Below are positions 1 through 7,839 of a DNA stretch of 16,374 bases, piece after piece; position 1 is the stretch's first letter, and every line of letters starts with the position of its first letter. A program made the translations under genes and the position numbers. Source of the stretch: Planctomycetota bacterium. GTDB lineage: Bacteria; Planctomycetota; Planctomycetia; Planctomycetales; Planctomycetaceae. The DNA is taken from NCBI GenBank assembly GCA_003669575.1, contig QWOR01000268.1, forward strand, positions 1-16,374. Reading direction: 5' to 3'. Under the pieces are notes generated by a model. It had not been told where the DNA came from. It did no database searches and saw only the letters and a program-made list of their open reading frames with translations.

Positions 1-803
1 CCATTGGCGAACGACTTGATAACCCCTCGTGGGCCGAATACTTTTTTCAGCTCTGGGTGCAGTTTGAAGTAATCTGGATGCTCAGGCTCCTGCTCCGCAT
101 TCAGGTGATAAAGGTTCCCGTAGAATTCGTCGAAGCCGTGATTCGAAGGCAAATGCTCATCGAGGTCACCCAGATGGTTCTTGCCATACTGAGCGGTCAT
201 GTACCCATGATTCTTCAACAACTCCGGGATCGTTGGATCCTTACCAGATAGTCCTTCTTTCGCACCAGGAAGGCCGACTTTGAGCAACCCGGTTCGAAAT
301 GGACTCTGACCGGTAATGAAAGCTGCCCGTCCCGCAGTGCATGACTGCTGCCCATACCAATCGGTAAACAATCCGCCTTCCTTGGCCACGCGATCGATGT
401 TCGGCGTGTTGTAGCCCATCATCCCACGGTTGTAGGCGCTGGTGTTGTTCCATCCGACATCGTCGCCCCAAATCATCAGGATATTGGGCTTTTTGCCGGA
501 CGCCTGCGCGGCGGTTGTTACAGCGAGATTGTGGGCTGCCACGAGTGAACTCGCGTCGGCCAACTCCGTCGATTCTGCCAACGCACAAGAGCGAGTGAGT
601 GACTCGCTACAGCAGGCTTTCCCTGCGGACAAATCAGAAAGGGCGGGCAATTCCGTGACGGCCGGAATGGCCACGGGACTCGGCTGCGAAATGGCCGCAT
701 CGGCTCGATCCGCAATTCGTAAACTGTCTGAGGAGGCGAGGTGGCCGAGAATGGCCCCTACCGTCAGCACGGCCACTGTTTGAAGCGATCTGGGAAATGT
801 CAT
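1..803 (-). CDS. Secreted sulfatase (arylsulfatase type), N-terminal part
   Basis: This gene encodes the first 267 residues of a sulfatase, a periplasmic or secreted enzyme that hydrolyses sulfate esters; the C-terminal half lies beyond the left edge. The start at 803 follows an AGGAAG ribosome binding site at good spacing. Residues 1-24 form a signal peptide. The catalytic domain starts near residue 105 with KPNILMIWGDDVGW, whose Asp114-Asp115 are the expected calcium ligands. The maturation motif is CTAGR (C155 to R159), where Cys155 would be converted to formylglycine. YGKNHLG (Lys208, His210) is the usual following active-site motif. A low-complexity stretch of about 80 residues, with Cys-Cys near 64-65, separates the signal peptide from the domain and is longer than usual. 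The substrate cannot be told from this part. A broken maturation-enzyme gene lies just upstream on the same strand. Family assignment is firm; specificity is unknown. Confidence 0.93.
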   Translation of the reverse strand, partial: MTFPRSLQTVAVLTVGAILGHLASSDSLRIADRADAAISQPSPVAIPAVTELPALSDLSAGKACCSESLTRSCALAESTELADASSLVAAHNLAVTTAAQASGKKPNILMIWGDDVGWNNTSAYNRGMMGYNTPNIDRVAKEGGLFTDWYGQQSCTAGRAAFITGQSPFRTGLLKVGLPGAKEGLSGKDPTIPELLKNHGYMTAQYGKNHLGDLDEHLPSNHGFDEFYGNLYHLNAEQEPEHPDYFKLHPELKKVFGPRGVIKSFAN

Positions 804-875
804 CGAACTTCCTTTCACTGGGGGAGATACTCACGGCTGTTGCCGTTCAACTCGAATACAAAGGGCCCGTTCTAA

Positions 876-1341
876 CTACGGAGTGGGAGTTTTCTCGGCT
901 GTGGTGACATCGCCGGTGGCTTTCACAAACTCTTCGAACTTGTGAGTTCGTGACCTCTTGCGTGTCGATCCAGAGGCCATCCACGGAGACGAGATGAGCC
1001 GGTTGCTCATCGAGCCAGTCTGTCTTGGAATTGCTCCCCATCAGAAACTCGCTGCAAGGGATCCAAACTATCCCTTTATGTACAGCAGTGGTAATCGACT
1101 CCAGACTCGCCGAGGGGGGAGTGATGGATGCAGTGGATAGAGGATTCGTCCCAGTGATCCGCTGTGATGCAGTCGCTGCATAAGCGACAATGAACGCACC
1201 TGAACCGAATAGTGCCAGTTTCACCCAATAACTGTCGCGCCAAGACTGAACAAATCGCCTCCACAGACTTACCACCTGCTCTGGGACGGGGGAGTCGCTA
1301 TCCGAATTCGGGAATTGCCTCGACGAGCCGACAGACACCAT
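876..1341 (-). pseudogene. Truncated, frameshifted formylglycine-generating enzyme (sulfatase-modifying factor)
   Basis: This is the remnant of a sulfatase-modifying factor, the enzyme that oxidises the sulfatase cysteine to formylglycine. The start at 1341 has an AAGGAT ribosome binding site. Residues 39-59 form one membrane segment. From residue 90 the sequence matches the start of the family domain: GIVWIPCSEFLMGS, DEQPAHLVSVDGLWID, EVTNSQ. In the original frame the protein then turns to nonsense (VRRVCESHRR) and ends at 847. Skipping one base near 939 restores the family sequence FEEFVKATGDVTTAEK, which stops at TAG 876-878. The rest of the domain, normally some 200 residues including the catalytic cysteines, is missing. 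So there are two lesions: a one-base shift and a 3' truncation. It lies 72 bases upstream of the sulfatase in the same direction, as expected for a former sulfatase-maturase pair. A functional truncated product is unlikely. Confidence 0.85.
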
Positions 1342-1589
1342 GAGTATCCTTAGGTGAGGAGGTTCAACCAGCTGAGCGCACGCGAGCGCGTGATTAGGCT
1401 TGCTCAGACAACTGATGAGAGAGAGAGTGCGTAAGATTCAGATCGGAATCAGGAGCTTGTCGAACTCCGAAGTTGAAACAGAGTCCTCCCACAACTGTAA
1501 CCACATGAACGACCGTCGTCGAGTAATGTGGCCGGTATGATGCATTGGAGAGGATCTCGGAGTAGAGGATTTGAACTCCGGAAGCACCA

Positions 1590-1733
1590 CTGTGCTTGGG
1601 CGATCACGTCGCGGGGTGCCTTGTCCCGCTTCAGCTCGATGATGACCAGATTCGCATCCCGGTCCATTGCCAGGAGATCGATGAACTTGCCGTCGGCCGT
1701 CCGTAGGACGATTCCTCGGGCCTGGAACAGCTC
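1590..1733 (-). pseudogene. Remnant of a DUF91/NucS-like nuclease domain
   Basis: About 48 codons on the minus strand resemble the core of the DUF91/EndoNucS-like nuclease family. They read GKFIDLLAMDRDANLVIIEL, then KRDKAPRDVIAQA. The Asp of FIDLL and the Glu and Lys of IELK match the D...ExK active-site pattern of PD-(D/E)XK nucleases. The open frame itself runs 1895-1449 (148 residues). Outside this block the translation does not look like the family: intact relatives continue IAQALDYASWV, whereas here it becomes QWCFRSSNP. No start with a ribosome binding site was found for the block. I infer a decayed internal fragment. Whether the full gene was a solitary nuclease or part of a defence locus cannot be told. 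Confidence 0.6.
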
Positions 1734-2151
1734 CTCAGGCGATTGTCCCGTTTTGTTACTCCAGAACCGGTGAAGAACGGCGAAGCATGAATGAGATCGC
1801 CATGCCTGAATTGCTCGGGCTGCTTCAAGATCATTCAGACCTGGTCTCCAGCGACGACCCTGTCTTGGCAGTCGCCCGAGTGATCGGTCTGGCACGACGA
1901 TCGGGCAACGCCAGGGAGAGGTTAGAGAAGGCGATCGAAATCTAATCGACCGAACTTAATCTTAGATCGCAGTTTTTACGCTGCCATTTTCACCTGGATT
2001 CTCCTCCGGGAGGCGCCACCAATTTCAGCCGGGCTGACCACCACAAACATGCGGGAGTCGCCATTCAAGAGCCGCAGTGTTGTGCGGCTGGATTTGACTA
2101 CTCACACTGCAATTGGATCATTAAATGTGTCTGTCGGAGAGTGAATCCATC
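1734..2151. other. Stretch without a supported gene
   Basis: No convincing gene lies between the nuclease remnant and the plus-strand gene starting at 2152. A 52-codon plus-strand frame (1787-1945) is open but has no recognisable homology and no good ribosome binding site. The last 180 bases should hold the promoter of the 2152 gene, but I could not pick out convincing -35 and -10 boxes. Confidence 0.5.
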
Positions 2152-3699
2152 ATGCCATCTCATTCGCTTCCCCCATTCAGTCTCAGCCGTCGAGACTTTG
2201 TCTCTTCGGCCGTCGCAGCTGGGTTGGGGACACTGGCAACTCATGCGGAGGCCGAAACACCACCCGTGAATCGTGGACCGAAGATTGGGAAACAAGCGAT
2301 CGAGGATCGCATCGGGTTCGGGGCGTGGATCAACGATGTGCGGCTGGAAGCGATGCCGTTTGCATACTGGCCGCCCGATCTGCTGGATGAGGTGGCCGAA
2401 CGCAGTTTGATCGAAACGATGCGGCTGCAGGCAGCCTCAGGCTACAACATGTTCGACGTGTTTGGACTGTTTGCAGCCTGGGGATGGCCGGTCGACATTG
2501 TGAGTGCCGTCGACCAAGAGAGAGACGCCCGCGTCCGTCGCATCCAGAAAGCGGCCCGCGAACTGGGGATCAAGCTGATCTACGGACTTGGTGTCTACAG
2601 CTGGGGTTTCGACAAGATCATTCAGCATGACCCCGCAGTGAAGGGGCCGAACATTCACGCCATGTGTGCCTCGCGAGAGGAATCGTGGGTCTGGCAGAAG
2701 AAGATCATCGATTTCATTCTGCAGTACGATTTTGATGGCTATCACCTGGAGGCGTCCGATCTGGGACGATGCACCTGTGAGCAGTGCATGAAGACATGGC
2801 CAGTGCTGGCCACTTACTACAACCATATCACCGCGAAGTGTGCTGACTACATCCGTCGGCAGGCCCCAGGAAAATACATCTCGGCCATTACGATCAGCTG
2901 GGCCGATTGGAACACGGGGTTTACGGCTGAGGACAAGCAAAACCTGATCACGCTGAGTCATCAGGTCGACAGCATTCTCGATCAGGGGCATCACGGCCCG
3001 TTCGTGAAGGAGGCCGATCGCAAGGCCTTCGTGGACCAACTGCAATGTAAGTATGGGACATCCGGGGGCTTTTGGGTTTACCCACCGTTCCGCTGTCATC
3101 GGGAACGCTGGTTTCTGCCGTACACCCGCAAGACCGGTGAGCATATCCAACGGCTGTATGCCGATGGGGGTCGCTCGGTGCTGTACTACCAGGGGCCGAT
3201 CAATAATCCGGGCGTCGAGGTGAATGTCGCATTCGGAGGCAAGATCATGTCGGATGTCTCTCGCGATGTGACCGATGTGTTGTCAGAGGTCATTGAAGAG
3301 TTGTATCAGCCGAAGACGCAGGAGGCTCACAGGTTCCTTGTGAAGACCTTCCAGCACGGGGAGGAGGCTTACCTCTCTAATATGAATTACGATGCCGACG
3401 GGATTCATCTGAAGGGGCAGTTGGCTTACCCGGGACCGGGTGAGTTGCACATTGGATTTGGGGTCAGTCTCGCGGGGGCCACGTCCGCTGTTCCGGTTTA
3501 CCTGTATGAGCCAAATCTTAATGACCAGGGGCGGGCAGCCTATGCCAAGGGGCTGGAGGCATGCCTGGGGCACGTCAGCAAGATCGAGCATCAGGTGGGA
3601 GCAGTCGAGCGGGTTCAGCGGCTGAAGAATTCGATCTACCATGCGCTGGATGATGTGCTGAACGTAGCCTACGCCCGCGAGACGATGCCCAAGCCGTAA
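2152..3699 (+). CDS. Tat-exported TIM-barrel-like protein, putative glycoside hydrolase
   Basis: A 515-residue exported protein. The start at 2152 is preferred over the in-frame ATG at 2125 because it places the Tat motif SRRDF (Arg13, Arg14) at the normal distance from the N-terminus, ahead of the hydrophobic stretch VSSAVAAGLGTLA; a GGAG lies about 12 bases upstream. The mature part contains blocks like the beta strands of a (beta/alpha)8 barrel: IKLIYGLGVYSWGF, then YDFDGYHLEASDLG (about 192-205), then ISAITISWADWNTG. Asp195 and Glu200 sit at the end of the presumed fourth strand, where many retaining glycosidases carry catalytic acids. Three cysteines, C207, C209 and C212 (CTCEQC), follow at once and could bind metal. 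I do not recognise a named family; it resembles GH20-like or DUF4838-like proteins in style. It lies about 50 bases upstream of the cytochrome-like gene, probably in one transcript. The gene is certain; the function is inference. Confidence 0.8.
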   Translation: MPSHSLPPFSLSRRDFVSSAVAAGLGTLATHAEAETPPVNRGPKIGKQAIEDRIGFGAWINDVRLEAMPFAYWPPDLLDEVAERSLIETMRLQAASGYNMFDVFGLFAAWGWPVDIVSAVDQERDARVRRIQKAARELGIKLIYGLGVYSWGFDKIIQHDPAVKGPNIHAMCASREESWVWQKKIIDFILQYDFDGYHLEASDLGRCTCEQCMKTWPVLATYYNHITAKCADYIRRQAPGKYISAITISWADWNTGFTAEDKQNLITLSHQVDSILDQGHHGPFVKEADRKAFVDQLQCKYGTSGGFWVYPPFRCHRERWFLPYTRKTGEHIQRLYADGGRSVLYYQGPINNPGVEVNVAFGGKIMSDVSRDVTDVLSEVIEELYQPKTQEAHRFLVKTFQHGEEAYLSNMNYDADGIHLKGQLAYPGPGELHIGFGVSLAGATSAVPVYLYEPNLNDQGRAAYAKGLEACLGHVSKIEHQVGAVERVQRLKNSIYHALDDVLNVAYARETMPKP

Positions 3700-3751
3700 A
3701 GCGCGATTGTTCCGTGCAAGTTGCTGAGCGAACGAGGGAATGAGGTCCGAC

Positions 3752-6700
3752 ATGATGTTTGTGAATCGATTCATGTTGGTGCTGAGCATCGCGATGGGGG
3801 CGATCGGTCGCGCAGAGGACACGGGCTTGCGATCGCCAGCAACGCCACAGTGGGTGCGTATAGATTCGGAAGGGACGTTATCACGGACGTTTCAATCGTC
3901 CGCAGTTCAGTCAGCGACTCTCCGGATGGCGGGGGACTTCTGTCGCACGCTGGTGACCGTGAACGGGGAACAAGTGCTGCGAATTGAACCCTATTGCCCG
4001 ACGCAGGAACTGGATGTGACCAACTTCCTGCGATTGGGGGAGAACAAGGTCGAGGTTGATGTCGAGTCAGTCCCGGGTGCCCCTGCTGCGGTGGCAGTGG
4101 AGGTCGACATTCTGACGACAGACGGTAAACGAATCGTCGTGATGACGGGTGATGAGTGGTCTCTCATTGACCAGAATGAGCAGCCGCAAAAGCTGGCTCT
4201 GGGCGGGGCTGTACGGCCGGAGCTGTGGGGAGTCGGTCGTCGACGTATTTCGAATGACCCCTTCGATAACTATGAACAGTGGCAGCAGGCCAAAGGGGGA
4301 AATGCCAGGTCCCCTCGGTTCTCCCTCGCATCGGGCTTTGAGATCACCCAGCTGCGCGTAGCTCAACCGGATGAGGGGTCGTGGGTCAGTCTGGCGTGTG
4401 ATGATCGGGGACGGCTGGTGATTGGCCGAGAAGATCAGGGGTTCCTGCGGATGACCGTCGCCAGGGATGCACAGACGATTGCCCACGTCAAGCCCGTGAC
4501 AACGGATCTCCTGGAGTGTCGTGGTCTGGTGTTCCGGGATGGCTGGTATTACGCGAGTGCGAACAATTCGAGGAAGATTGTGCGATTCAAGGTCAGCGAC
4601 GAGGGGCAGGTGACCGATTTGCTTACGCTGCGCGAGTTTCCCGGAGGAGTCGGGCACGGGCGAAATGATCTCCGAGTCGGCCCGGACTCTCTGCTGCTGA
4701 TCAACGGAGATTCCGTGGATTCACCGACCGACAATCAGCTCGACTTTACGTCGCCTCTCCGCAAGCGAGTGGCCGGGAAGCACATCAAAGAGGGGACCCT
4801 GCTGCGGAGCTCGCTCGATGGTCATCGCTGGGAGCTGTTGTGTGGCGGACTGCGGAATCCGTATGGGGTGGACGTGCATCCCACGTACGGTGATCCGTTC
4901 ACATACGATGCGGATAACGAATACGACCTGGGGATGCCGTGGTACCGACCGACCCGCGTTCTGCAGCTGATCCCGGGCGGGGACTATGGGTACCGCGAAG
5001 CCACCAAAGTGTTGCCACCACGGTTTGCGGATCAGGCGGACGATGCGCCCCCACTGATCGATATTGGCAGGGGATCGCCGACATCGATCGTGTTCGGTTC
5101 GCAGTTCCAGTTCCCGCAACCTTATCAGCAGGCCCTCTTTGCCTTGGATTGGACCTATGGGCGAGTGCTGGCGATTCATTTGTCTCCACGAGGCGCCGGG
5201 TATCGGGCGTCCACGGAGTTGTTCCTGCAGGGGAAACCCCTGAATGTCACGGATGTCGTTGCGGGTCAAGATGGGGCGATGTATCTCGTCACTGGGGGGC
5301 GAAAGACGCAATCGGCCCTGTATCGAGTCACAGCTGTGAAGGCACTGGGGACGGAGTCCGAGGCGAGCGAGCGGACTCCCACACCTTTCGAATCGGAGAT
5401 GCTGGCGTACTCGTCTAAGCAGCGCGAGATCGCTCGTCGGCTTCAAGACTCGGGTGTGACGACCGCTCGGATGAACTGGGATTCGATCAAGCCGCTGCTC
5501 AAGGATGCCGATCCGGTCGTGCGGTACTCGGCTCGAACGGCACTGGAACGTATCCCGAGTACGGAGTGGGTCACAACTGTGTTGTCCTCTCCGGTAGGTG
5601 AGGCGTCGATGCCGGCTCTGCTGGCCGCAGCGAGACTCCTTGATGCAGCTCATACGGGCCGAATCCTGGAGCAGTTGAATGCGATTCCGGTGGGGTTAGC
5701 GGAAGATCTCGATGAGTGCTTAATGCGGATTCGAATTCTGGAACTGTGCATGCAGGTCGATCAGGAGGCTGTGCTGAACCAACGAGAGGCTGTGGAAACG
5801 CAGCTCATGTCAGCCTGGCAGACCTCGGCGGTGATACACCAGCAGGTGTCGAGCGAGGGAACGAAGGCCGATTTTCTTCGCCGGTCAGCGCTCCTGTTGG
5901 CAGAGATTCAGTCTCCTCGACTACCGACGTTCGTTGATCAGGCATTGCTGTCGAGCAGTACACAGGAGGATCAGATCGCGGGAGTGATGGCGCTGCGGAA
6001 TTACAGAGGAGAGATCAGGCCGGAGATTCGGGCTCGCCAGTTGCAGACACTCGCTGCAATACCGCAAATGGTGGGAGGTGAGGGGTTGCCAGCGATTCAT
6101 GTGTGGCTGGAAACGGAGACCCTAGAGACGCTGACTCCTGAATTCCGCGAGCAATACGCCAGAATCAAGGCTTCGCTCTCTGAGCCCGAACCGTTGCCAC
6201 CAACTCGACCACAGGTCAAGAAATGGTCGCTGGATGACCTGTCGGCGGTGATTGAGAACTCGACCACCGGTGATGCCCAGCGCGGACGCCAGATCTTCCA
6301 CACAGCACTCTGTTCGCGATGTCATCGGTTTGCCGATCAGGGCCGATCTGTGGGCCCAGATCTGACTCAAGTCGCCGGGCGATTCAGTCGGCATGACATT
6401 CTGGACTCGATTCTCAATCCCTCGAAAGCCATCGCCGAGAATTACCAGGGCGTGACGATTCAAACCACGGAAGGGAAGGTGATTACTGGTCGCCTGATCC
6501 CCGGTGGCGACTTCCGGTCCGAGAAGCTGCGGCTCAGTACGGATCTGCTGCGACCGGATCAGGTCCTTGAGGTCGATAAGAAATTGATTGAGGAGCATCA
6601 CCCGTCGGCAGTGTCCCCAATGCCGCAGGGACTGCTGGACACGTTGACGCAGGAAGAGATTCGCGACCTGTTGGCGTATTTGACTCGAAGTGGGAAGTGA
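3752..6700 (+). CDS. Secreted multidomain protein: beta-propeller dehydrogenase-like plus PVC-type haem-binding domain
   Basis: A large exported protein of 982 residues. Start 3752 is chosen over ATG 3740 because AGG at 3743-3745 then lies at ideal spacing; the signal peptide (FMLVLSIAMGAIGRA) fits both. After a beta-sandwich-like region (about 35-135) comes a beta-propeller of the putative membrane-bound dehydrogenase type (about 190-530), recognised by LRNPYGVDVHP and FTYDADNEYDLGMPWYRPTR. Helical HEAT-like repeats fill about 570-800. The C-terminal domain carries CSRCH (C854, C857, H858), a covalent haem c site, followed by GPDLTQVAGRF, ILNPSKAIAENYQG and SPMPQG; Met957 in the last is a likely axial ligand. 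This domain order is characteristic of planctomycetes and verrucomicrobia. The probable role is periplasmic oxidation of a sugar or alcohol with electron transfer through haem c, but the substrate is unknown. It follows the Tat protein gene and probably shares its transcript. Confidence 0.92.
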   Translation: MMFVNRFMLVLSIAMGAIGRAEDTGLRSPATPQWVRIDSEGTLSRTFQSSAVQSATLRMAGDFCRTLVTVNGEQVLRIEPYCPTQELDVTNFLRLGENKVEVDVESVPGAPAAVAVEVDILTTDGKRIVVMTGDEWSLIDQNEQPQKLALGGAVRPELWGVGRRRISNDPFDNYEQWQQAKGGNARSPRFSLASGFEITQLRVAQPDEGSWVSLACDDRGRLVIGREDQGFLRMTVARDAQTIAHVKPVTTDLLECRGLVFRDGWYYASANNSRKIVRFKVSDEGQVTDLLTLREFPGGVGHGRNDLRVGPDSLLLINGDSVDSPTDNQLDFTSPLRKRVAGKHIKEGTLLRSSLDGHRWELLCGGLRNPYGVDVHPTYGDPFTYDADNEYDLGMPWYRPTRVLQLIPGGDYGYREATKVLPPRFADQADDAPPLIDIGRGSPTSIVFGSQFQFPQPYQQALFALDWTYGRVLAIHLSPRGAGYRASTELFLQGKPLNVTDVVAGQDGAMYLVTGGRKTQSALYRVTAVKALGTESEASERTPTPFESEMLAYSSKQREIARRLQDSGVTTARMNWDSIKPLLKDADPVVRYSARTALERIPSTEWVTTVLSSPVGEASMPALLAAARLLDAAHTGRILEQLNAIPVGLAEDLDECLMRIRILELCMQVDQEAVLNQREAVETQLMSAWQTSAVIHQQVSSEGTKADFLRRSALLLAEIQSPRLPTFVDQALLSSSTQEDQIAGVMALRNYRGEIRPEIRARQLQTLAAIPQMVGGEGLPAIHVWLETETLETLTPEFREQYARIKASLSEPEPLPPTRPQVKKWSLDDLSAVIENSTTGDAQRGRQIFHTALCSRCHRFADQGRSVGPDLTQVAGRFSRHDILDSILNPSKAIAENYQGVTIQTTEGKVITGRLIPGGDFRSEKLRLSTDLLRPDQVLEVDKKLIEEHHPSAVSPMPQGLLDTLTQEEIRDLLAYLTRSGK

Positions 6701-6867
6701 CCAGAGGCCGGTGGCCCGTGTGTTAACGCTCAACAAGCGAACGTGGTCCTCGCCTCGAACTTCTGATCCACGGTGAAGTGACTGGCGAGGGGAGTCGATT
6801 GTGAGGGAGTGGGCGCTGCTGGAGGCGGAGCCAAGTCAGGACACTCGGAAACGGTTGAAGATCGTGA
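6701..6867. other. Convergent intergenic region, no clear terminator
   Basis: The cytochrome-like gene and the methyltransferase gene converge here. A small inverted repeat GGCC-GGT-GGCC lies just after the stop at 6700, but no T-run follows it. No gene is supported. Confidence 0.4.
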
Positions 6868-7605
6868 TTACTTGATGCACTCGACAAATGCGATTGGCGG
6901 AAACTCGAGCAGTGTTGACCAGAAGTCCCGATCGCTTTGGGGGAGGAAGTCTGGGGACAATTCGGGGCGGTGCCATCGGACCTCTCGAAATCCGGATTTT
7001 CTGAAGGCCTGTTCGTGGCTCTCCTGACTCAAGTAATAGTTCTCGATCTCAAATGAACCATCAGCAAGATGGAACGTCCATCTGATCGGCGTTCCCTCCT
7101 GCCAGTCACCGATGACACTCGTCTCAAAGCCGTACTTTCTGTACGACGGGGCCAATGAAAAGTCTCGTGCAGGATTGCTGTTCACCGTGACGAATCGACC
7201 TCCCGGCTTGAGTGAACGGGCGATCCCCTCGCACATGGCCTCAAGCTCGTCTTGAGTGCTTGCGTAGTTCAAAAGATAGGCGGCTATCGTCAAATCGAAT
7301 GGTTCGGTGTCTGTCAGTTCTCTCGCATCCGCGACACGGAATTCGATTCCGAGGGGACGGCGTGTCTCCTGTGTTTGGGCCAGTTCAATCATCCCCTGTG
7401 ACAAGTCGACACCAACGACTCGTGCGGCACCTCGATGGCGGATCATCCGAGTGTAAAATCCCTCGCCACATGCCACATCAAGCACCGAGAGTCCCGAGGG
7501 ATCACCCACCAGGTTCATGAGAGTGTAAGACTCCACGAAAGTCCGCCATGGCTGCTGTTTGGCTCTTTGATACTGCTCGGCGATCGGATCATAGTCGGTT
7601 GTCAT
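6868..7605 (-). CDS. Class I SAM-dependent methyltransferase
   Basis: A 245-residue cytoplasmic protein with the Rossmann methyltransferase fold. Motif I is VLDVACGEGFYTR (Asp43, Gly47, Gly49), which binds S-adenosylmethionine. It is followed by VVGVDLSQGMIELAQ, where Asp67 would hold the ribose, by FRVADARELTD (motif II region), and by FDLTIAAYLLNYA and LKPGGRFVTVN (motifs IV and V). The length is normal for the family. The start at 7605 is preceded by AAAGG at about nine bases. The acceptor cannot be predicted; small-molecule methyltransferases are the nearest in style. It is a single gene, convergent with the gene on its 3' side and divergent from the STAS-ABC operon, with about 234 bases between the divergent starts. 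Confidence 0.9.
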   Translation of the reverse strand: MTTDYDPIAEQYQRAKQQPWRTFVESYTLMNLVGDPSGLSVLDVACGEGFYTRMIRHRGAARVVGVDLSQGMIELAQTQETRRPLGIEFRVADARELTDTEPFDLTIAAYLLNYASTQDELEAMCEGIARSLKPGGRFVTVNSNPARDFSLAPSYRKYGFETSVIGDWQEGTPIRWTFHLADGSFEIENYYLSQESHEQAFRKSGFREVRWHRPELSPDFLPQSDRDFWSTLLEFPPIAFVECIK

Positions 7606-7839
7606 CTGGGAGCCTTTCGGGTGAGGTGATCAGTCATTCGCCTGGATGGTGACCATTTCTTCTAGTGGGATCCAGTCATGCCAGACAACCTTTGGTGTCG
7701 CTTAGACGGCGTTACAGGGACACAGGACCGCCTCTGTTCAAATTGCAGGTACCGATTAGAATCCGCAGCGCCCCGTAGCAATCGAGGCTAATTTTTTGAA
7801 TTCTGATCGCGTGATTCAGGTCTTTGCGGCGAAGGACGG
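7606..7839. promoter_or_regulatory. Divergent promoter region between methyltransferase and STAS-ABC operon
   Basis: These 234 bases must hold the promoters of both flanking genes because the genes diverge. I looked for -35 and -10 hexamers and for operator-like inverted repeats and found none clear enough to place. The run of T before 7800 is the most AT-rich part and the likeliest core of the plus-strand promoter. Confidence 0.4.

Noticed and set aside
1567..1576. Minus-strand GTTCAAATCC, resembling a tRNA T-loop
   Set aside because: The flanking five-base stems have mismatches and there is no matching D-arm, anticodon arm or acceptor stem, so it is not a tRNA gene.
1787..1945. Plus-strand frame of 52 codons ending in LARRSGNARERLEKAIEI, faintly like the C-terminus of IS21-type transposases
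   Set aside because: The similarity is a few residues in a helical pattern, the family's PHPEQG-like block is absent, and there is no good ribosome binding site.
2437..3150. Minus-strand open frame of 237 codons
   Set aside because: It lies wholly inside the Tat-exported protein gene and its translation shows no domain; it is a shadow frame.
4721..5653. Minus-strand open frame of 310 codons
   Set aside because: It is opposite the cytochrome-like gene, rich in Arg and Pro as expected of an antisense frame, and without a recognisable domain.
6701..6730. Inverted repeat GGCC-GGT-GGCC after the cytochrome-like gene
   Set aside because: The stem is only four bases and has no T-run.
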